Under the pieces are notes generated by a model. It saw nothing but the letters and a program-made list of their open reading frames with translations, had not been told where the DNA came from and searched no databases. From positions 186,001 through 250,000 of the forward strand of contig JBGAGG010000001.1 in assembly GCA_044226845.1 (NCBI GenBank): a stretch of 64,000 nt of DNA, in the 5' to 3' direction. Made by a program: the position numbers and the translations under genes. This stretch comes from JAFDZO01 sp044226845 (GTDB lineage: Bacteria > Bacteroidota > Ignavibacteria > Tepidaquicellales > Tepidaquicellaceae). The first letter of the stretch is position 1. Each line of letters opens with the position of its first letter. Below are positions 1 through 8,964 of the stretch, one piece after another.

Positions 1-1
1 G

Positions 2-1270
2 CAGTTCAAGCAGGGAAATATAACTGTGTTTTGTAATTCCGCGACGCAGTTTCCCGACCAGAATAAAGTTGAGCTGCGGGGTAACGTGAAAATATATCAG
101 GATACGATGTCGCTTTTTACATCAAAAGGAGTTTACTACGGCAATGAAAAACGCGCAACGGGCGAAGGCGGTGTAACACTGAAGGACCCTAATGCAACAC
201 TAAGGGCAAACAGCGGAGTATATTTTTTTGAACAGGCAAAGGCTGATTTTCACGGAGATGTCATAATTATTAATCCTCAGTACAGGATTACCTCAACACA
301 CTTAACTTATCTAAGGAACACCGAAGATTCTTTTGCAAAAGGAAATGTAATTGTTACAACTGACTCGGCGATTATAAAGGCAGAGAACATTGATTTTTAT
401 AAGAGACAGTTTAAGACATTTGCCTATGAAAAAGTTGTGATTGACAGTGATTCCACTTTAATTTATGCAGATACTCTCACAAATTATTCAGATAAAAAAG
501 AGTCTTATGCAGCGGGCAATGTGCGCGTTGAGAGTCTGAATAATAACACTGTCCTCTATGGAAATATTTTAGAGAATTACGAATTGAAAAATTATACAAA
601 GCTTGCGGGAAGATCGAAATTAGTTCAGATAGATAAAACAACCCCCGATACACTTTTTATATACAGCTCGTTCATGGAGGCGTTCAGAACTAAGCCTGAG
701 TATTATATTGCAACGGATAGTGTTGAGATAATCCGAACAAATTTTTATTCGAAATGCGGGCGTGGAATTTACTTCAAAGATTCCTCAAAGCTCGCCATGG
801 AAAAAGAGCCGATTGTGTGGCAGGATAACATGCAGATTACGGGCGATTCAATTTACGCCGAGCTTCCCGGAAATAAATTGCAGAGCATCTTTGTGAGAAA
901 GATAAACATACCTAATACAAAGCCTTCGTTCATGATTTCGCAGGGAGACTCTTTATTTGCAGACAGATACGACCAGATTCGCTCACGGGATATATCTGTA
1001 TACATTCAGGATGATAAAGTGGATTCAATAGTTGCCACAAGCAATGCTTCAAGCATATATTTTATTTATGAGGATAAAAAAGCAAACGGTGTGAATAATT
1101 CTGAAGGGGATAATATATATATTTATTTTGACAGGGTTGAAAATACTGTTTCAAAAATAAGAATTGAAAAAAGCGTTAAAGGTGTTTACTCTCCTGAAGC
1201 GGAAATTGGTAAGGTAGCCTTGGCTCTCCCGGGATTCACTCCGAGAAATGATAAACCCATCCGAAGATAA
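2..1270 (+). CDS. OstA/LptA-like envelope protein (5' truncated by window edge)
   Basis: The reading frame is open to the left edge, so the start lies outside the window; a GTG at 26 is probably internal. The visible residues form a long series of short beta-rich repeats of the kind 'RGNVKIYQD', 'GNVIVTTDSAIIKAENI' and 'AAGNVRVESL', typical of the OstA/LptA/LptD N-terminal jelly-roll fold. That fold binds the lipid part of lipopolysaccharide during transport across the periplasm. The protein is longer than LptA (about 180 residues) and lacks a visible LptD barrel, matching the 'OstA-like' proteins of Bacteroidota-type genomes. The last codon abuts the stop of the convergent neighbour with no gap and no terminator. 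The family call is good; the exact role in LPS export is inferred. Confidence 0.8.
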   Translation, partial: QFKQGNITVFCNSATQFPDQNKVELRGNVKIYQDTMSLFTSKGVYYGNEKRATGEGGVTLKDPNATLRANSGVYFFEQAKADFHGDVIIINPQYRITSTHLTYLRNTEDSFAKGNVIVTTDSAIIKAENIDFYKRQFKTFAYEKVVIDSDSTLIYADTLTNYSDKKESYAAGNVRVESLNNNTVLYGNILENYELKNYTKLAGRSKLVQIDKTTPDTLFIYSSFMEAFRTKPEYYIATDSVEIIRTNFYSKCGRGIYFKDSSKLAMEKEPIVWQDNMQITGDSIYAELPGNKLQSIFVRKINIPNTKPSFMISQGDSLFADRYDQIRSRDISVYIQDDKVDSIVATSNASSIYFIYEDKKANGVNNSEGDNIYIYFDRVENTVSKIRIEKSVKGVYSPEAEIGKVALALPGFTPRNDKPIRR

Positions 1271-2752
1271 TTATCGTCTGTTCTTTTTATTTTTTTTCAT
1301 CAAATCATCCAGCTTTTCCTGTGCCCATTTTACTGACTGCGGCACCATAGTTTTCATTTCTTCTTTAAATTTTACCGCTTCATACTCATCAAATTTCATT
1401 TTCAGCTTAGTTACTTTCTCTATAGATTTAATATGTTGCGAGTAAATCCTCTTCGCATCTTTCGAAATATTTTTATTCTGCTTTAAGAATAATTTATAAT
1501 TGGTAATGAGATACAAAGCCTGTTCGAACATATCGAGCTCATAAAAACACTTAAGCAGCAAGTTTTTCACATCGTATCTGAAATAGAAAAATTCATATTT
1601 AACCTTGCTGATAAATTCCAAAGCCCTCGGGTAATTCTGCTTATCATATTCAAGCAAGGCGTAGCTGAAATCCCTCATGTTGTCACGGGAGTCCTTAGGT
1701 ATTTTATCAAGATTTCTTTCGAGGAATGATATGAGCCAGTCATAATCTTTTTCCTCTTTAGCAATAAGGATAATATTTCTGAATCCCAACAGAGTAATAA
1801 CTTGCGGCTTATCGGGCTCCGAGAAGAGCTGATATCTATCCATAGTTTTATAAACATCTAAAAGATATTTATTGAACTCAAATTTTCCGAGATGAATATA
1901 ATCTATGCAGAGAGATGCAAATGCATGCAGCATTTCTGACTGCTCGCGCAGGCTGAACTTATCGATATTATTTAAAAATATTTTCTCTGCTGAAAAATAA
2001 TAATCGGTCTTTGAAAAATCAGTCTGCGCAACATAAAAATAATAATGCACGGCTAAAACAGGATACTCGTCGGTGTGATTTTTTTTAACGTAATCTAAAA
2101 GCGCTTCAAGATTAATATTTTCAAATGCAGCATTCAGCAAACCTGCATCAGGTTTTATGTTAAAATTATGCTCATTGGTATACAGCAGAATTTTCAGCTT
2201 TAGCATTTTCAACAGAAAGAAGAATACAAGATTCTCACCGCGCTTAGTTGTCGTTTCAACTCCTTTATCTTCCTTGCTTCGTCTGAAATAAAAATCATAT
2301 TTGAGGTCTTCCAGCTTTTTTCTGAACAAGTAAACTTCATCGGGGTCGTGCTTCTTTATATCAATCGACTCATATGCTTCGTTTATTTTTTTTGTAAATA
2401 AAGTATCGAGCATGCGCATACTGAGCGCCTCAAGCGTAGATGCATTTTCCACGAAGGGATTTCCTCGCGTAAATTTTATTGTAATATAATCCTGCCCGTG
2501 CTTTAAAAGATCGGAAAGAATATTTCTTACACGCGAATCATTGTAAGGCTTGCCGGGATATAATGATTTAAAAAAATTTTCTTTTGTGAACTTAGGGTTG
2601 TTGAACTCGGGGTAGAATTTTTTGAAAAATTTATAGCTTTGAGATATAGTTTTATCCCTGTTGAAAAAAGGAGAGTCGATAAATCTTTCAAACTCCTTTA
2701 TTTCATCGTGCGAGAAAGTTGCGAGAAGATCTATGAATTTTGATTTGAACAA
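1271..2752 (-). CDS. Hypothetical protein, 493 aa, probably all-helical
   Basis: Unrecognised protein with no signal peptide and no membrane segment, so probably cytoplasmic. It begins with a helical stretch around 'SHDEIKEFERFIDSPFFN' and continues with repeated aromatic- and Leu-rich helices resembling TPR-like solenoids, for example 'YALLEYDKQNYPRALEFI' and 'CFYELDMFEQALYLI' near the C-terminus. The tail is Lys/Arg-rich (KKNKKNRR). It is the last gene of a leftward set (DUF4292 protein, lipoprotein, TPR protein, lipoprotein, this gene), 18 nt after the preceding stop, so co-transcription is likely. Its stop abuts the stop of the OstA-like gene. No enzymatic motif was seen and no function is proposed. 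Confidence 0.75.
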   Translation of the reverse strand: MFKSKFIDLLATFSHDEIKEFERFIDSPFFNRDKTISQSYKFFKKFYPEFNNPKFTKENFFKSLYPGKPYNDSRVRNILSDLLKHGQDYITIKFTRGNPFVENASTLEALSMRMLDTLFTKKINEAYESIDIKKHDPDEVYLFRKKLEDLKYDFYFRRSKEDKGVETTTKRGENLVFFFLLKMLKLKILLYTNEHNFNIKPDAGLLNAAFENINLEALLDYVKKNHTDEYPVLAVHYYFYVAQTDFSKTDYYFSAEKIFLNNIDKFSLREQSEMLHAFASLCIDYIHLGKFEFNKYLLDVYKTMDRYQLFSEPDKPQVITLLGFRNIILIAKEEKDYDWLISFLERNLDKIPKDSRDNMRDFSYALLEYDKQNYPRALEFISKVKYEFFYFRYDVKNLLLKCFYELDMFEQALYLITNYKLFLKQNKNISKDAKRIYSQHIKSIEKVTKLKMKFDEYEAVKFKEEMKTMVPQSVKWAQEKLDDLMKKNKKNRR

Positions 2753-2770
2753 ATCTTTAATCTGTAATCT

Positions 2771-3292
2771 TTAATCTGTAACCTTTAATTGAGAAGTGCT
2801 CTTTAATATTATCTGCGGCTTGCCATTGTATTCAGTAATTATACCGCTTACTTCTACATTTTTATTTTTGAAACGATTTAAATCGCCGAACTTCCCAAAA
2901 TCATCTTTGAAAATAACTGCTGCGCATGAGTTCTTCGGAAATTTTCCGTCAAAGTTAAGATAAGCAACTTTTTCGTTTTTATATACATCTGCAATGTAGC
3001 CTGAAACAACTGCATTCTTTCCGATATACTTTGCAGTCTGCTTGGCTTTTAAAGATACGGCTTCAGGCTTTTGTGTCTGCTGAGGAGCTTGTTTATCCTG
3101 CTGAATCTGCTCTTCAGCTTTGATTTCAGGCTTGGTTTCGTTTTTTAATTCTTCTTTGGGATTTTGCACCGCAGTTTCTTTCGGCGGAGTATTCTGTTCA
3201 ATTTTAATTTCACCCGAGTTGTTTTTATTTTCTTTCGAGCAGCCTGAAAGAACTAAACCACAAATTAATATTGTAAGAAGAATTTTATTCAT
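2771..3292 (-). CDS. Lipoprotein with C-terminal OB-fold-like domain
   Basis: The N-terminus is a lipoprotein signal: a hydrophobic segment followed by lipobox LSGC, with Cys18 as the acylation site. A low-complexity Lys/Glu/Gln/Pro linker runs to about residue 85. The remaining roughly 90 residues ('VVSGYIADVYKNEKVAYLNF' to 'VEVSGIITEYNGKPQIIL') look like the single-stranded-nucleic-acid OB-fold family, where the repeated V-x-G-x-I and strand pattern is diagnostic. In lipoproteins this fold is not necessarily nucleic-acid binding. The gene sits between the TPR gene (9-nt gap) and the 493-residue unknown in an apparent operon. The lipoprotein call is firm; the domain call is moderate. Confidence 0.75.
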   Translation of the reverse strand: MNKILLTILICGLVLSGCSKENKNNSGEIKIEQNTPPKETAVQNPKEELKNETKPEIKAEEQIQQDKQAPQQTQKPEAVSLKAKQTAKYIGKNAVVSGYIADVYKNEKVAYLNFDGKFPKNSCAAVIFKDDFGKFGDLNRFKNKNVEVSGIITEYNGKPQIILKSTSQLKVTD

Positions 3293-3300
3293 ACAAATTT

Positions 3301-4128
3301 TTATTTTTTAAGATTTGCCTTTGCCTGATCTAAATATTGTTTAATACCGCTTTCCATATTCGGGTCGATGTTTAATCCTTTTTCCATAAACTCAACTGCT
3401 TCTTTGTATTTTTTCTGAATCAGGTAAACTATTCCTTTTCTTGCAAGCGCTTCTGCATCGTTCGGATTTATTTCCAGAGCCTTATTGTAATCTGCCATTG
3501 CCATATCCGGCTTATTAATATCTTTATAAATTGCGCCGCGCGATGTGTACATTTTCGGATTCTGCGGAGCAACTTCCACTGCTTTATCTAAATATGTGAT
3601 AGCATTTATAGTATCATTCATATAAAAATAAACCGTCCCTTTTATTCTGTAACTCTCGCCGTCATTTGCATTTACCAGTATTGCTTTATCAATAGTATTT
3701 AATGCCATATCAAATTTTTGCTCGGCAGTATAGATGCTTGCAAGGGTCTGGTAAGATATAACTGACCCGGGATCCAGCTCGATTGATTTATTCATATCGG
3801 ATATTGCCTCTGCAGTATTACCTATGAAAAAGTAAACGGTTCCTCTGCCTGCATAGGCGCGGGCTGAAGTAGAATCCAGATATAAAGCCATTTTAAAATC
3901 AACAAGCGCTGATTTAAAATCGTGCAGCAACACGTATGCATTTCCTCTTGCCGTATATCCTCTTGCGCTGTCTCTGTAGGTATTAATATACTGAGTATAA
4001 TATTCAGCGGCTTTCTTAGGATTGCCGTTTGCAAAGTAATTATTCCCTGCATCCATCCATTCATCGGGAGTGTTTTGCCCAAACCCCTTTATTGAAATCA
4101 ATAAAAATAAAACTAATAGCGTTTTCAT
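3301..4128 (-). CDS. Secreted tetratricopeptide-repeat protein
   Basis: I chose the ATG at 4128 because it starts a clear signal peptide (MKTLLVLFLLISIKGFGQ). An upstream in-frame ATG at 4167 would add 13 polar residues before the signal and overlap the previous gene. The mature protein is a run of about six or seven 34-residue TPR units, with typical cores such as 'GNAYVLLHDFKSALVDF', 'GTVYFFIGNTAEAISDM' and 'GAIYKDINKPDMAMADY'. TPR arrays mediate protein contacts; here the site is periplasm or outer membrane. It lies 7 nt downstream of a lipoprotein gene in the same leftward operon. The partner is unknown. Confidence 0.88.
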   Translation of the reverse strand: MKTLLVLFLLISIKGFGQNTPDEWMDAGNNYFANGNPKKAAEYYTQYINTYRDSARGYTARGNAYVLLHDFKSALVDFKMALYLDSTSARAYAGRGTVYFFIGNTAEAISDMNKSIELDPGSVISYQTLASIYTAEQKFDMALNTIDKAILVNANDGESYRIKGTVYFYMNDTINAITYLDKAVEVAPQNPKMYTSRGAIYKDINKPDMAMADYNKALEINPNDAEALARKGIVYLIQKKYKEAVEFMEKGLNIDPNMESGIKQYLDQAKANLKK

Positions 4129-4135
4129 ATTTATT

Positions 4136-4576
4136 TTAAAATAACGATGCTTTGTTTTGTGAATCAATCAGTTCATAATACTTATTTAAAATTATAAGGC
4201 TTTCAGGAGAAAGTTTTTTTGAATACATATCTTTTTTCAGACGGAAAATAATGTGCGAACACTCAGGCATTGTGTTAAACTCACCGACCAGAATTGATTT
4301 GTTTTCCTTAAAATATTCTATCGTTCCCGTATATCCGCATTTATATTCGGGAGCCGTTTCATCGGTAATTGCATTGAGCAGCTTATTAATAATATCCTTA
4401 TCCTGAATTGTGATTATATTATTCTTATTGGTAAGATTTCCCGACTTATCATAAAAATAAAGTTTGATCATATCAGCGCCTGCAAGTTGTTTATCCAGTG
4501 AAGCCTTTATAGAATCTTCGCATGAACAAAATATCACAGCTAAAAACAGTAGAACAATTTTAAAAACATTTTTCAT
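4136..4576 (-). CDS. Small lipoprotein, unknown family
   Basis: A hydrophobic N-terminus ends in an IFCSC lipobox, so the protein should be lipidated at Cys19 and membrane-anchored. The mature part of about 125 residues matches no family I recognise. Its C-terminal half ('GEFNTMPECSHI' then 'LSPESLIILNKY') aligns by eye with the unlipidated protein at 26369-26710 ('FAFNTTPELRHI', then 'LSEEHAKFLESF'), so the two appear to be distant paralogues. It starts directly at the stop of the DUF4292 gene and is probably co-transcribed with it and the TPR gene. Confidence 0.72.
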   Translation of the reverse strand: MKNVFKIVLLFLAVIFCSCEDSIKASLDKQLAGADMIKLYFYDKSGNLTNKNNIITIQDKDIINKLLNAITDETAPEYKCGYTGTIEYFKENKSILVGEFNTMPECSHIIFRLKKDMYSKKLSPESLIILNKYYELIDSQNKASLF

Positions 4577-5377
4577 TTAATTTTTCCAGACTTTCTTTTT
4601 TACGTCGCTTGGTATAGAAACATAAAAACTTAAATTCATTTGATTTGTTGCGTACTTCTCAATAGATAATGTTACATACTCGCCTTTTTTAGGATTGCTT
4701 GCCTGTACAGTTTTTGCGTACCAGCCGTCGCCGTTATTTATAATGTTAGAAAGAAATATGCTTGAAAGAATATCTCCTTTAAGATTTGTATACTCGCATT
4801 TATTTACAACGTAGGTATTTTTATCCACATAATATTTTCTTTTAGTTATAATTCCTTTATCGCTTGTAGTGGTAAATACCAGAACGTTGTTAAGACCTGA
4901 CTCCGTTATTTCCATAACATCATTTTTATATTTCACAAGTCTCATTGTTCCTGTGAAAGCATTCATAAGGTCATCGTAATAAACTTTCATTCTTATAACG
5001 GCGCTTATATTGGCCTGATTAGTCGGACCTGTAATTGAGTAATCATTTAACGAATTAAGATAAGTAAATTTATCTCTTCCGAAGTATGCCGTAGCAACAT
5101 CAATTCCCATCGGTCCTTCTATCTTAAACCAGAGGTCACTTTTTTTCTTAGCGTGAATTTCTATCGAAGCTGATTCATCCATACCCGGAGCTTTTATCTT
5201 TACTTCTCCTTCGGAGCGGATATTATCGGTAAGATCGCATTTGCGGTTAACCTCCTTCATAATATCAAGGATTTTAATTTCTGCTTCAGTTGTTCCGGTA
5301 AAGTATTCGTCAAGTTCCTGAGCAAAAACCGGTATTGAAAAAGTTATGAAAAAAACGGCGAGAAAAAAATTTTTCAT
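4577..5377 (-). CDS. DUF4292 (LolB-like) envelope protein
   Basis: I chose the ATG at 5377 because it starts a clean signal peptide (MKNFFLAVFFITFSIPVFAQ); an in-frame ATG at 5401 is also possible. The mature protein has the beta-rich LolB/LolA-like half-barrel pattern of DUF4292: 'IRSEGEVKIKAPGMDES', then 'KKSDLWFKIEGPMGIDVATAYFG', then a strand-rich C-terminus. Members are thought to handle lipids or lipoproteins at the outer membrane of Bacteroidota-type bacteria; that role is by analogy. It is the first gene of the leftward set running down to 1271. The LPS-related gene at 1-1270 fits an envelope-biogenesis neighbourhood. Confidence 0.82.
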   Translation of the reverse strand: MKNFFLAVFFITFSIPVFAQELDEYFTGTTEAEIKILDIMKEVNRKCDLTDNIRSEGEVKIKAPGMDESASIEIHAKKKSDLWFKIEGPMGIDVATAYFGRDKFTYLNSLNDYSITGPTNQANISAVIRMKVYYDDLMNAFTGTMRLVKYKNDVMEITESGLNNVLVFTTTSDKGIITKRKYYVDKNTYVVNKCEYTNLKGDILSSIFLSNIINNGDGWYAKTVQASNPKKGEYVTLSIEKYATNQMNLSFYVSIPSDVKKKVWKN

Positions 5378-5503
5378 GAGAGAGTTTATTTTATAATTCA
5401 ATATATTTTCATTTATTAATTAATTCAAGAAAGTACGAGGTACATTTATTTATAAACAATACGAAACATGGTAGAAACGCTATCGTAGTATGAGTACACA
5501 TCT

Positions 5504-6415
5504 ATGGAAAATTACATAATTGAAACAAAAGATATCAATAAATCTTTCGGACGGGAGCAGGTTTTATTTAATGTAAACCTGCAAGTGCCTGAAGGTTCGA
5601 TTTACGGGTTTTTAGGCAAGAACGGAGCCGGCAAAACCACTACTCTTAAAGTTATCACAGGGTTAATAAAACACGATTCAGGTGATTGTTTAGTGTTTGA
5701 TAAAGATATCAGAACAAACAGGGTTGAAATATTAAGAAATATCGGAGCAATAATAGAAACTCCGGGATTTTATTCAAACCTTACTGCAAAAGAAAACCTT
5801 TCATTATTTCAATCCTACTACGGCTACAAAGATGAAGAAAGGGTGCGGGAATGCCTGAATATCGTTGAACTGCATAGCGAAAGCAAAACTTATGAGAAAT
5901 TTTCTCTCGGGTTGAAACAAAGACTTGGAATTGCTTTCACCTTATTGAACAGACCAAAACTTTTGATTCTTGATGAGCCGGCAAACGGACTTGATCCCGA
6001 GGGTATAATAAAAATCAGAGAGCTTGTAAAACGTTTTGCAAACGAGTTTGGAATTACTGTTGTTATTTCCAGTCACATATTATCAGAGGTTCAGCAAATT
6101 GCTACTCACATAGGAATTATCGATAAAGGAAAATTAATTAAGCAGGGAAAAGTTGAAGAAATGTTCAGTGACACTGAAAGAGAGTACGTGATTATAGTTT
6201 CAGATGCAAACAAAGCAGGAAGTTTGATTTCAGACTGCAAAGTAAATGACACAAAAAATGAAGTAAGAATAAAGTGTTCAAAAGAAAATGCAAGTAAAGC
6301 AATAAAACTATTTCTGAATAATGAAATCGAAGTTTATTCTATGTCGCACAACAATAATCTTGAAGATTTATTTTTTAATCTAACGGGCGGAATGGAGCAA
6401 GGAAAAGTAAAATGA
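5504..6415 (+). CDS. ABC-2 type transporter, ATP-binding subunit
   Basis: A complete ABC nucleotide-binding domain: Walker A GKNGAGKTT at residues 38-46, signature SLGLKQ near 134, Walker B LLILDEP near 153-159, D-loop 'ANGLD' and H-loop 'ISSHIL'. A C-terminal extension of about 80 residues follows, as in the CcmA/NatA-like drug, bacteriocin or lipid exporter class. The stop overlaps the start of the permease gene by 4 nt (ATGA), so translation is coupled and the two form one transporter. The substrate cannot be told from sequence. Confidence 0.95.
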   Translation: MENYIIETKDINKSFGREQVLFNVNLQVPEGSIYGFLGKNGAGKTTTLKVITGLIKHDSGDCLVFDKDIRTNRVEILRNIGAIIETPGFYSNLTAKENLSLFQSYYGYKDEERVRECLNIVELHSESKTYEKFSLGLKQRLGIAFTLLNRPKLLILDEPANGLDPEGIIKIRELVKRFANEFGITVVISSHILSEVQQIATHIGIIDKGKLIKQGKVEEMFSDTEREYVIIVSDANKAGSLISDCKVNDTKNEVRIKCSKENASKAIKLFLNNEIEVYSMSHNNNLEDLFFNLTGGMEQGKVK

Positions 6416-7140
6416 TAACAATTTTAAGAAACGAGCTTACAAAAATTAAAAGAGAAAAAATAAATTATCTGATAATTTTTATTTCGTTATTTATGCCGCT
6501 GCTGAATCTTCTTCTGATGATAAGCATGCGCGCAAAAAAAGAAGATATGTCTGCATATACTATGGATGCATATTTTAATAATAATGTTACGAATATCTCA
6601 ATAATTTTCGGTCCCATGCTGATAGCTTTTGTAGGCATATATTTATTCCTGAAGGAATATAAAGATGATACGCTTAAAATGCTTTTGCTGACACCCATTA
6701 CAAAGAGGCAAATTTTCACAGGCAAGCTGATGTTTACTTTGCTGTTCGGAATGTCAGTATTAATGATTTCATTTGTGTTTTCAATTTTTCTCGGGCTGCT
6801 TGGCAGCTTCCCGGGGTTGAGCGCAGAACTTGTATGGAATTCATTTATTAAAAATTTACGTGCAGGATTTCTGCTTATAACATTTATACCATTTACATTT
6901 TTTATTACTCTTCTATTCAGAAATATTCTGTTTGCTCTGTTTGTCTCTTTGATGTGTATGATTTCAGGAATGTTTGTAGTTGGCAGCAAATACACGCCGT
7001 ATTTTCCGTGGTCTGCAATCGTGCTTTTAAATCATCCGCAGACAGAAATAGATGCATGGATTCCCATAACAACGCTGACTTTAAACTTTATTTTATTTGC
7101 AATACTTTCGTATATAAAGTTTTCAAAACAGGAAGTTTAA
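6412..7140 (+). CDS. ABC-2 type transporter, permease subunit
   Basis: Hydrophobic protein of 242 residues with about six predicted membrane segments, starting with 'INYLIIFISLFMPLLNLLLMI'. The cytoplasmic motif 'KEYKDDTLKMLLLTPITKRQI' resembles the coupling region of ABC-2 membrane proteins (family of lantibiotic and bacitracin exporters). It overlaps the ATPase gene by 4 nt and is its obvious partner. It probably works as a homodimer with two copies of the ATPase in the cytoplasmic membrane. Substrate unknown. Confidence 0.9.
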   Translation: MITILRNELTKIKREKINYLIIFISLFMPLLNLLLMISMRAKKEDMSAYTMDAYFNNNVTNISIIFGPMLIAFVGIYLFLKEYKDDTLKMLLLTPITKRQIFTGKLMFTLLFGMSVLMISFVFSIFLGLLGSFPGLSAELVWNSFIKNLRAGFLLITFIPFTFFITLLFRNILFALFVSLMCMISGMFVVGSKYTPYFPWSAIVLLNHPQTEIDAWIPITTLTLNFILFAILSYIKFSKQEV

Positions 7141-7150
7141 ATCTTAAAAA

Positions 7151-7600
7151 ATGATAATAGATAATATTAAAAACGCAGAGCAGTATTATTCATACGGTGA
7201 AAGATTTCAAAAAGCATTGGAGTATTTGCAGGTAACGGATTTCGGATTAACAGAAAACGGAATACACGAACTTGACGGTAAAAATATTTTTGCAATCGTT
7301 ACCGAGTATGATACAAAACCTATCACAGAGGGAAAATGGGAATCGCATTTAAAATATTATGACGTGCAATTTATTGCAAGCGGAGAAGAAAAAATAGGGT
7401 ATGTATTCAAAGATAAAGTAAAACTCTTGCAGGAATATAATTCTGATAATGACTTTATGCTCTGGGAAGGAGATGGTGATTTTATTACTGCGAAAGCAGG
7501 AGATTTTTTAATCCTCGGTCCGGATGACGTACACATGCCCTCTATACAAGTGAACGGACCATCAAAAGTAAAAAAAGTCGTAGTTAAAGTTTTAATATAA
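7151..7600 (+). CDS. YhcH/YjgK/YiaL family protein
   Basis: 149 residues, the normal length for the YhcH/YjgK/YiaL (DUF386, TabA-like) cupin family. Family hallmarks seen are 'GIHELDGKNIFAIVTEYDTKP', 'WESHLKYYDVQFIASGEEKIGY', 'DFLILGPDDVHMP' and the 'KKVVVKV' C-terminus. Conserved His and Glu residues (His in WESHLKYYD, Glu in GEEKIGY, His in DDVHMP) form the cupin metal site. Family members act in sugar acid or biofilm-related sugar metabolism, but no sugar genes are adjacent here. It follows the permease gene by 10 nt and may be co-transcribed with it. Confidence 0.92.
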   Translation: MIIDNIKNAEQYYSYGERFQKALEYLQVTDFGLTENGIHELDGKNIFAIVTEYDTKPITEGKWESHLKYYDVQFIASGEEKIGYVFKDKVKLLQEYNSDNDFMLWEGDGDFITAKAGDFLILGPDDVHMPSIQVNGPSKVKKVVVKVLI

Positions 7601-7610
7601 AGTAGACTTT

Positions 7611-8078
7611 ATGTTTGAACAGTTAATAGAGACATTCGACATCAATAACAGAATTAATATCTATATGCTTACTTCTCTGAATGAAGAATATTTAAAAGAT
7701 CAGACAGGAAGTAAGGGACGAGCTGTTGGCGAACAGTTTGCGCATATTCATAATGTAAGGCTGATGTGGCTGAAAGCCTCTGCTCCGGAACTTATGCAGG
7801 GATTGAATAAGATAGAAAAAGAAAATCCTATCACCATAAAACTTCTTGAAAAAGAGTTGAAGGCCTCAGGCGAAGCAATAAAAAAATTAATTGAAAAGAG
7901 TTATAAAGAGAACGGCGGCAAGATAAAAGGATTCAAACCCCACTGCACAGCCTTCATCGGATATTTAATTTCACACGACTCTCATCACCGCGGACAAATA
8001 ATGTTTACACTTAAACAATCAGGCCATCCTGTTGATAAAAAGATTCAGTTCGGGTTATGGGAATGGGGAATGAGATAA
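7611..8078 (+). CDS. DinB family protein
   Basis: 155-residue helical protein with the DinB/YfiT-like metal-dependent four-helix layout. The three metal-binding histidines are suggested by 'EQFAHIHNVRLMWL' in the second helix and 'SHDSHHRGQIMFTL' in the last. Related proteins include mycothiol- or bacillithiol-dependent transferases, but the substrate cannot be assigned here. It starts 11 nt after the YhcH gene on the same strand, so a small operon is likely. Confidence 0.9.
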   Translation: MFEQLIETFDINNRINIYMLTSLNEEYLKDQTGSKGRAVGEQFAHIHNVRLMWLKASAPELMQGLNKIEKENPITIKLLEKELKASGEAIKKLIEKSYKENGGKIKGFKPHCTAFIGYLISHDSHHRGQIMFTLKQSGHPVDKKIQFGLWEWGMR

Positions 8079-8139
8079 GTTTCTGAGCTAATTATCATTT
8101 TCATTTCGAGTATCTTCCTCTTGTAAATACAAACTCACT

Positions 8140-8964
8140 TTGAACGAATTTCCTACAGAATTAATATCAAAAAAAGATTTCACTCAATTCCTTAATCTTC
8201 AGGACAGCAAACTAAAATTTCTTGTTCCGGGGATAATGAAATTATTGAAGCTTGATAAGCTGAATGATTTCTATGGACCTGTATCGCAGCTTCACGGCAA
8301 CGAGTTCATCGAAAAAGGATTTGAACGCTTGGGAATAAAGTATGAAATCAGCCGGAGTGATTTGGATAAAATTCCGAAGGTAGGGCCGTTCATTGTTACG
8401 TCAAATCACCCTCTTGGAGTAATAGACGGATTCACAATGATAAACGTCTTCACAAAAATCCGCCCCGATTTTAAAGTCGTTGCAGATAAATTATTTCTCG
8501 GCGTACCACAGATTGTTCCTCACTTAATTATCGTCGATGCCTTCAGCGATAATAAAATCGCTTCTAACACTTCCACTATAAAAGATCTGTTGACCTATGT
8601 AAAAAATGGTGGCAGCATCGGACTTTTCCCTGCGGGAGATGTATCGCACTTTCAGACAAAAAATTTTAAGGTAGAAGATAAAACATGGAGCCCCGTGCTT
8701 GGAAAAATTATTTCAAGATTAAAAGCTCCCGTTCTTCCTATGTACTGCTCGGGCAGAAATAGTTTTTTATATCAGATATACGCGATGCTACAGGATAATA
8801 TAAGACTTGCAAAGCTGCCATCTGAAATGCTGAACAAGAAAGGAACCATTACGAAAATAAAATTTGGAGATATTGTACAGCCGGAAGAGCTCGGAAAGTT
8901 TACATCAAATGAAAAGCTTATAAATTTTTTGAGAGAGAAAACCTACGCGCTGGAAACTACTTAG
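8140..8964 (+). CDS. Lysophospholipid acyltransferase family protein (PlsC-like, COG3176 type)
   Basis: The start is a TTG at 8140, the only plausible start upstream of the conserved region. The acyltransferase core is visible: 'PFIVTSNHPLGVIDGFTMI' holds the catalytic His and Asp, spaced five residues apart as in the putative-hemolysin/GNAT-PlsC branch rather than the classic HX4D. 'LFPAGDVSHFQ' corresponds to the FPEG-like acceptor-binding motif, and 'APVLPMYCSGRNS' follows. The enzyme probably moves an acyl chain onto a lysolipid or ornithine-type lipid at the inner membrane; the substrate is inferred only. The last 8 nt overlap the convergent P450 gene. Confidence 0.85.
   Translation: MNEFPTELISKKDFTQFLNLQDSKLKFLVPGIMKLLKLDKLNDFYGPVSQLHGNEFIEKGFERLGIKYEISRSDLDKIPKVGPFIVTSNHPLGVIDGFTMINVFTKIRPDFKVVADKLFLGVPQIVPHLIIVDAFSDNKIASNTSTIKDLLTYVKNGGSIGLFPAGDVSHFQTKNFKVEDKTWSPVLGKIISRLKAPVLPMYCSGRNSFLYQIYAMLQDNIRLAKLPSEMLNKKGTITKIKFGDIVQPEELGKFTSNEKLINFLREKTYALETT

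Noticed and set aside
1248..1445. A plus-strand open frame crossing the end of the OstA-like gene
   Set aside because: Antisense to the 493-residue gene and composed of Phe/Ser runs without motifs.
6465..6995. A 176-codon open frame on the minus strand
   Set aside because: It lies wholly inside the ABC permease gene on the other strand, and its translation has no recognisable motif; a by-product of the AT-rich hydrophobic codons.
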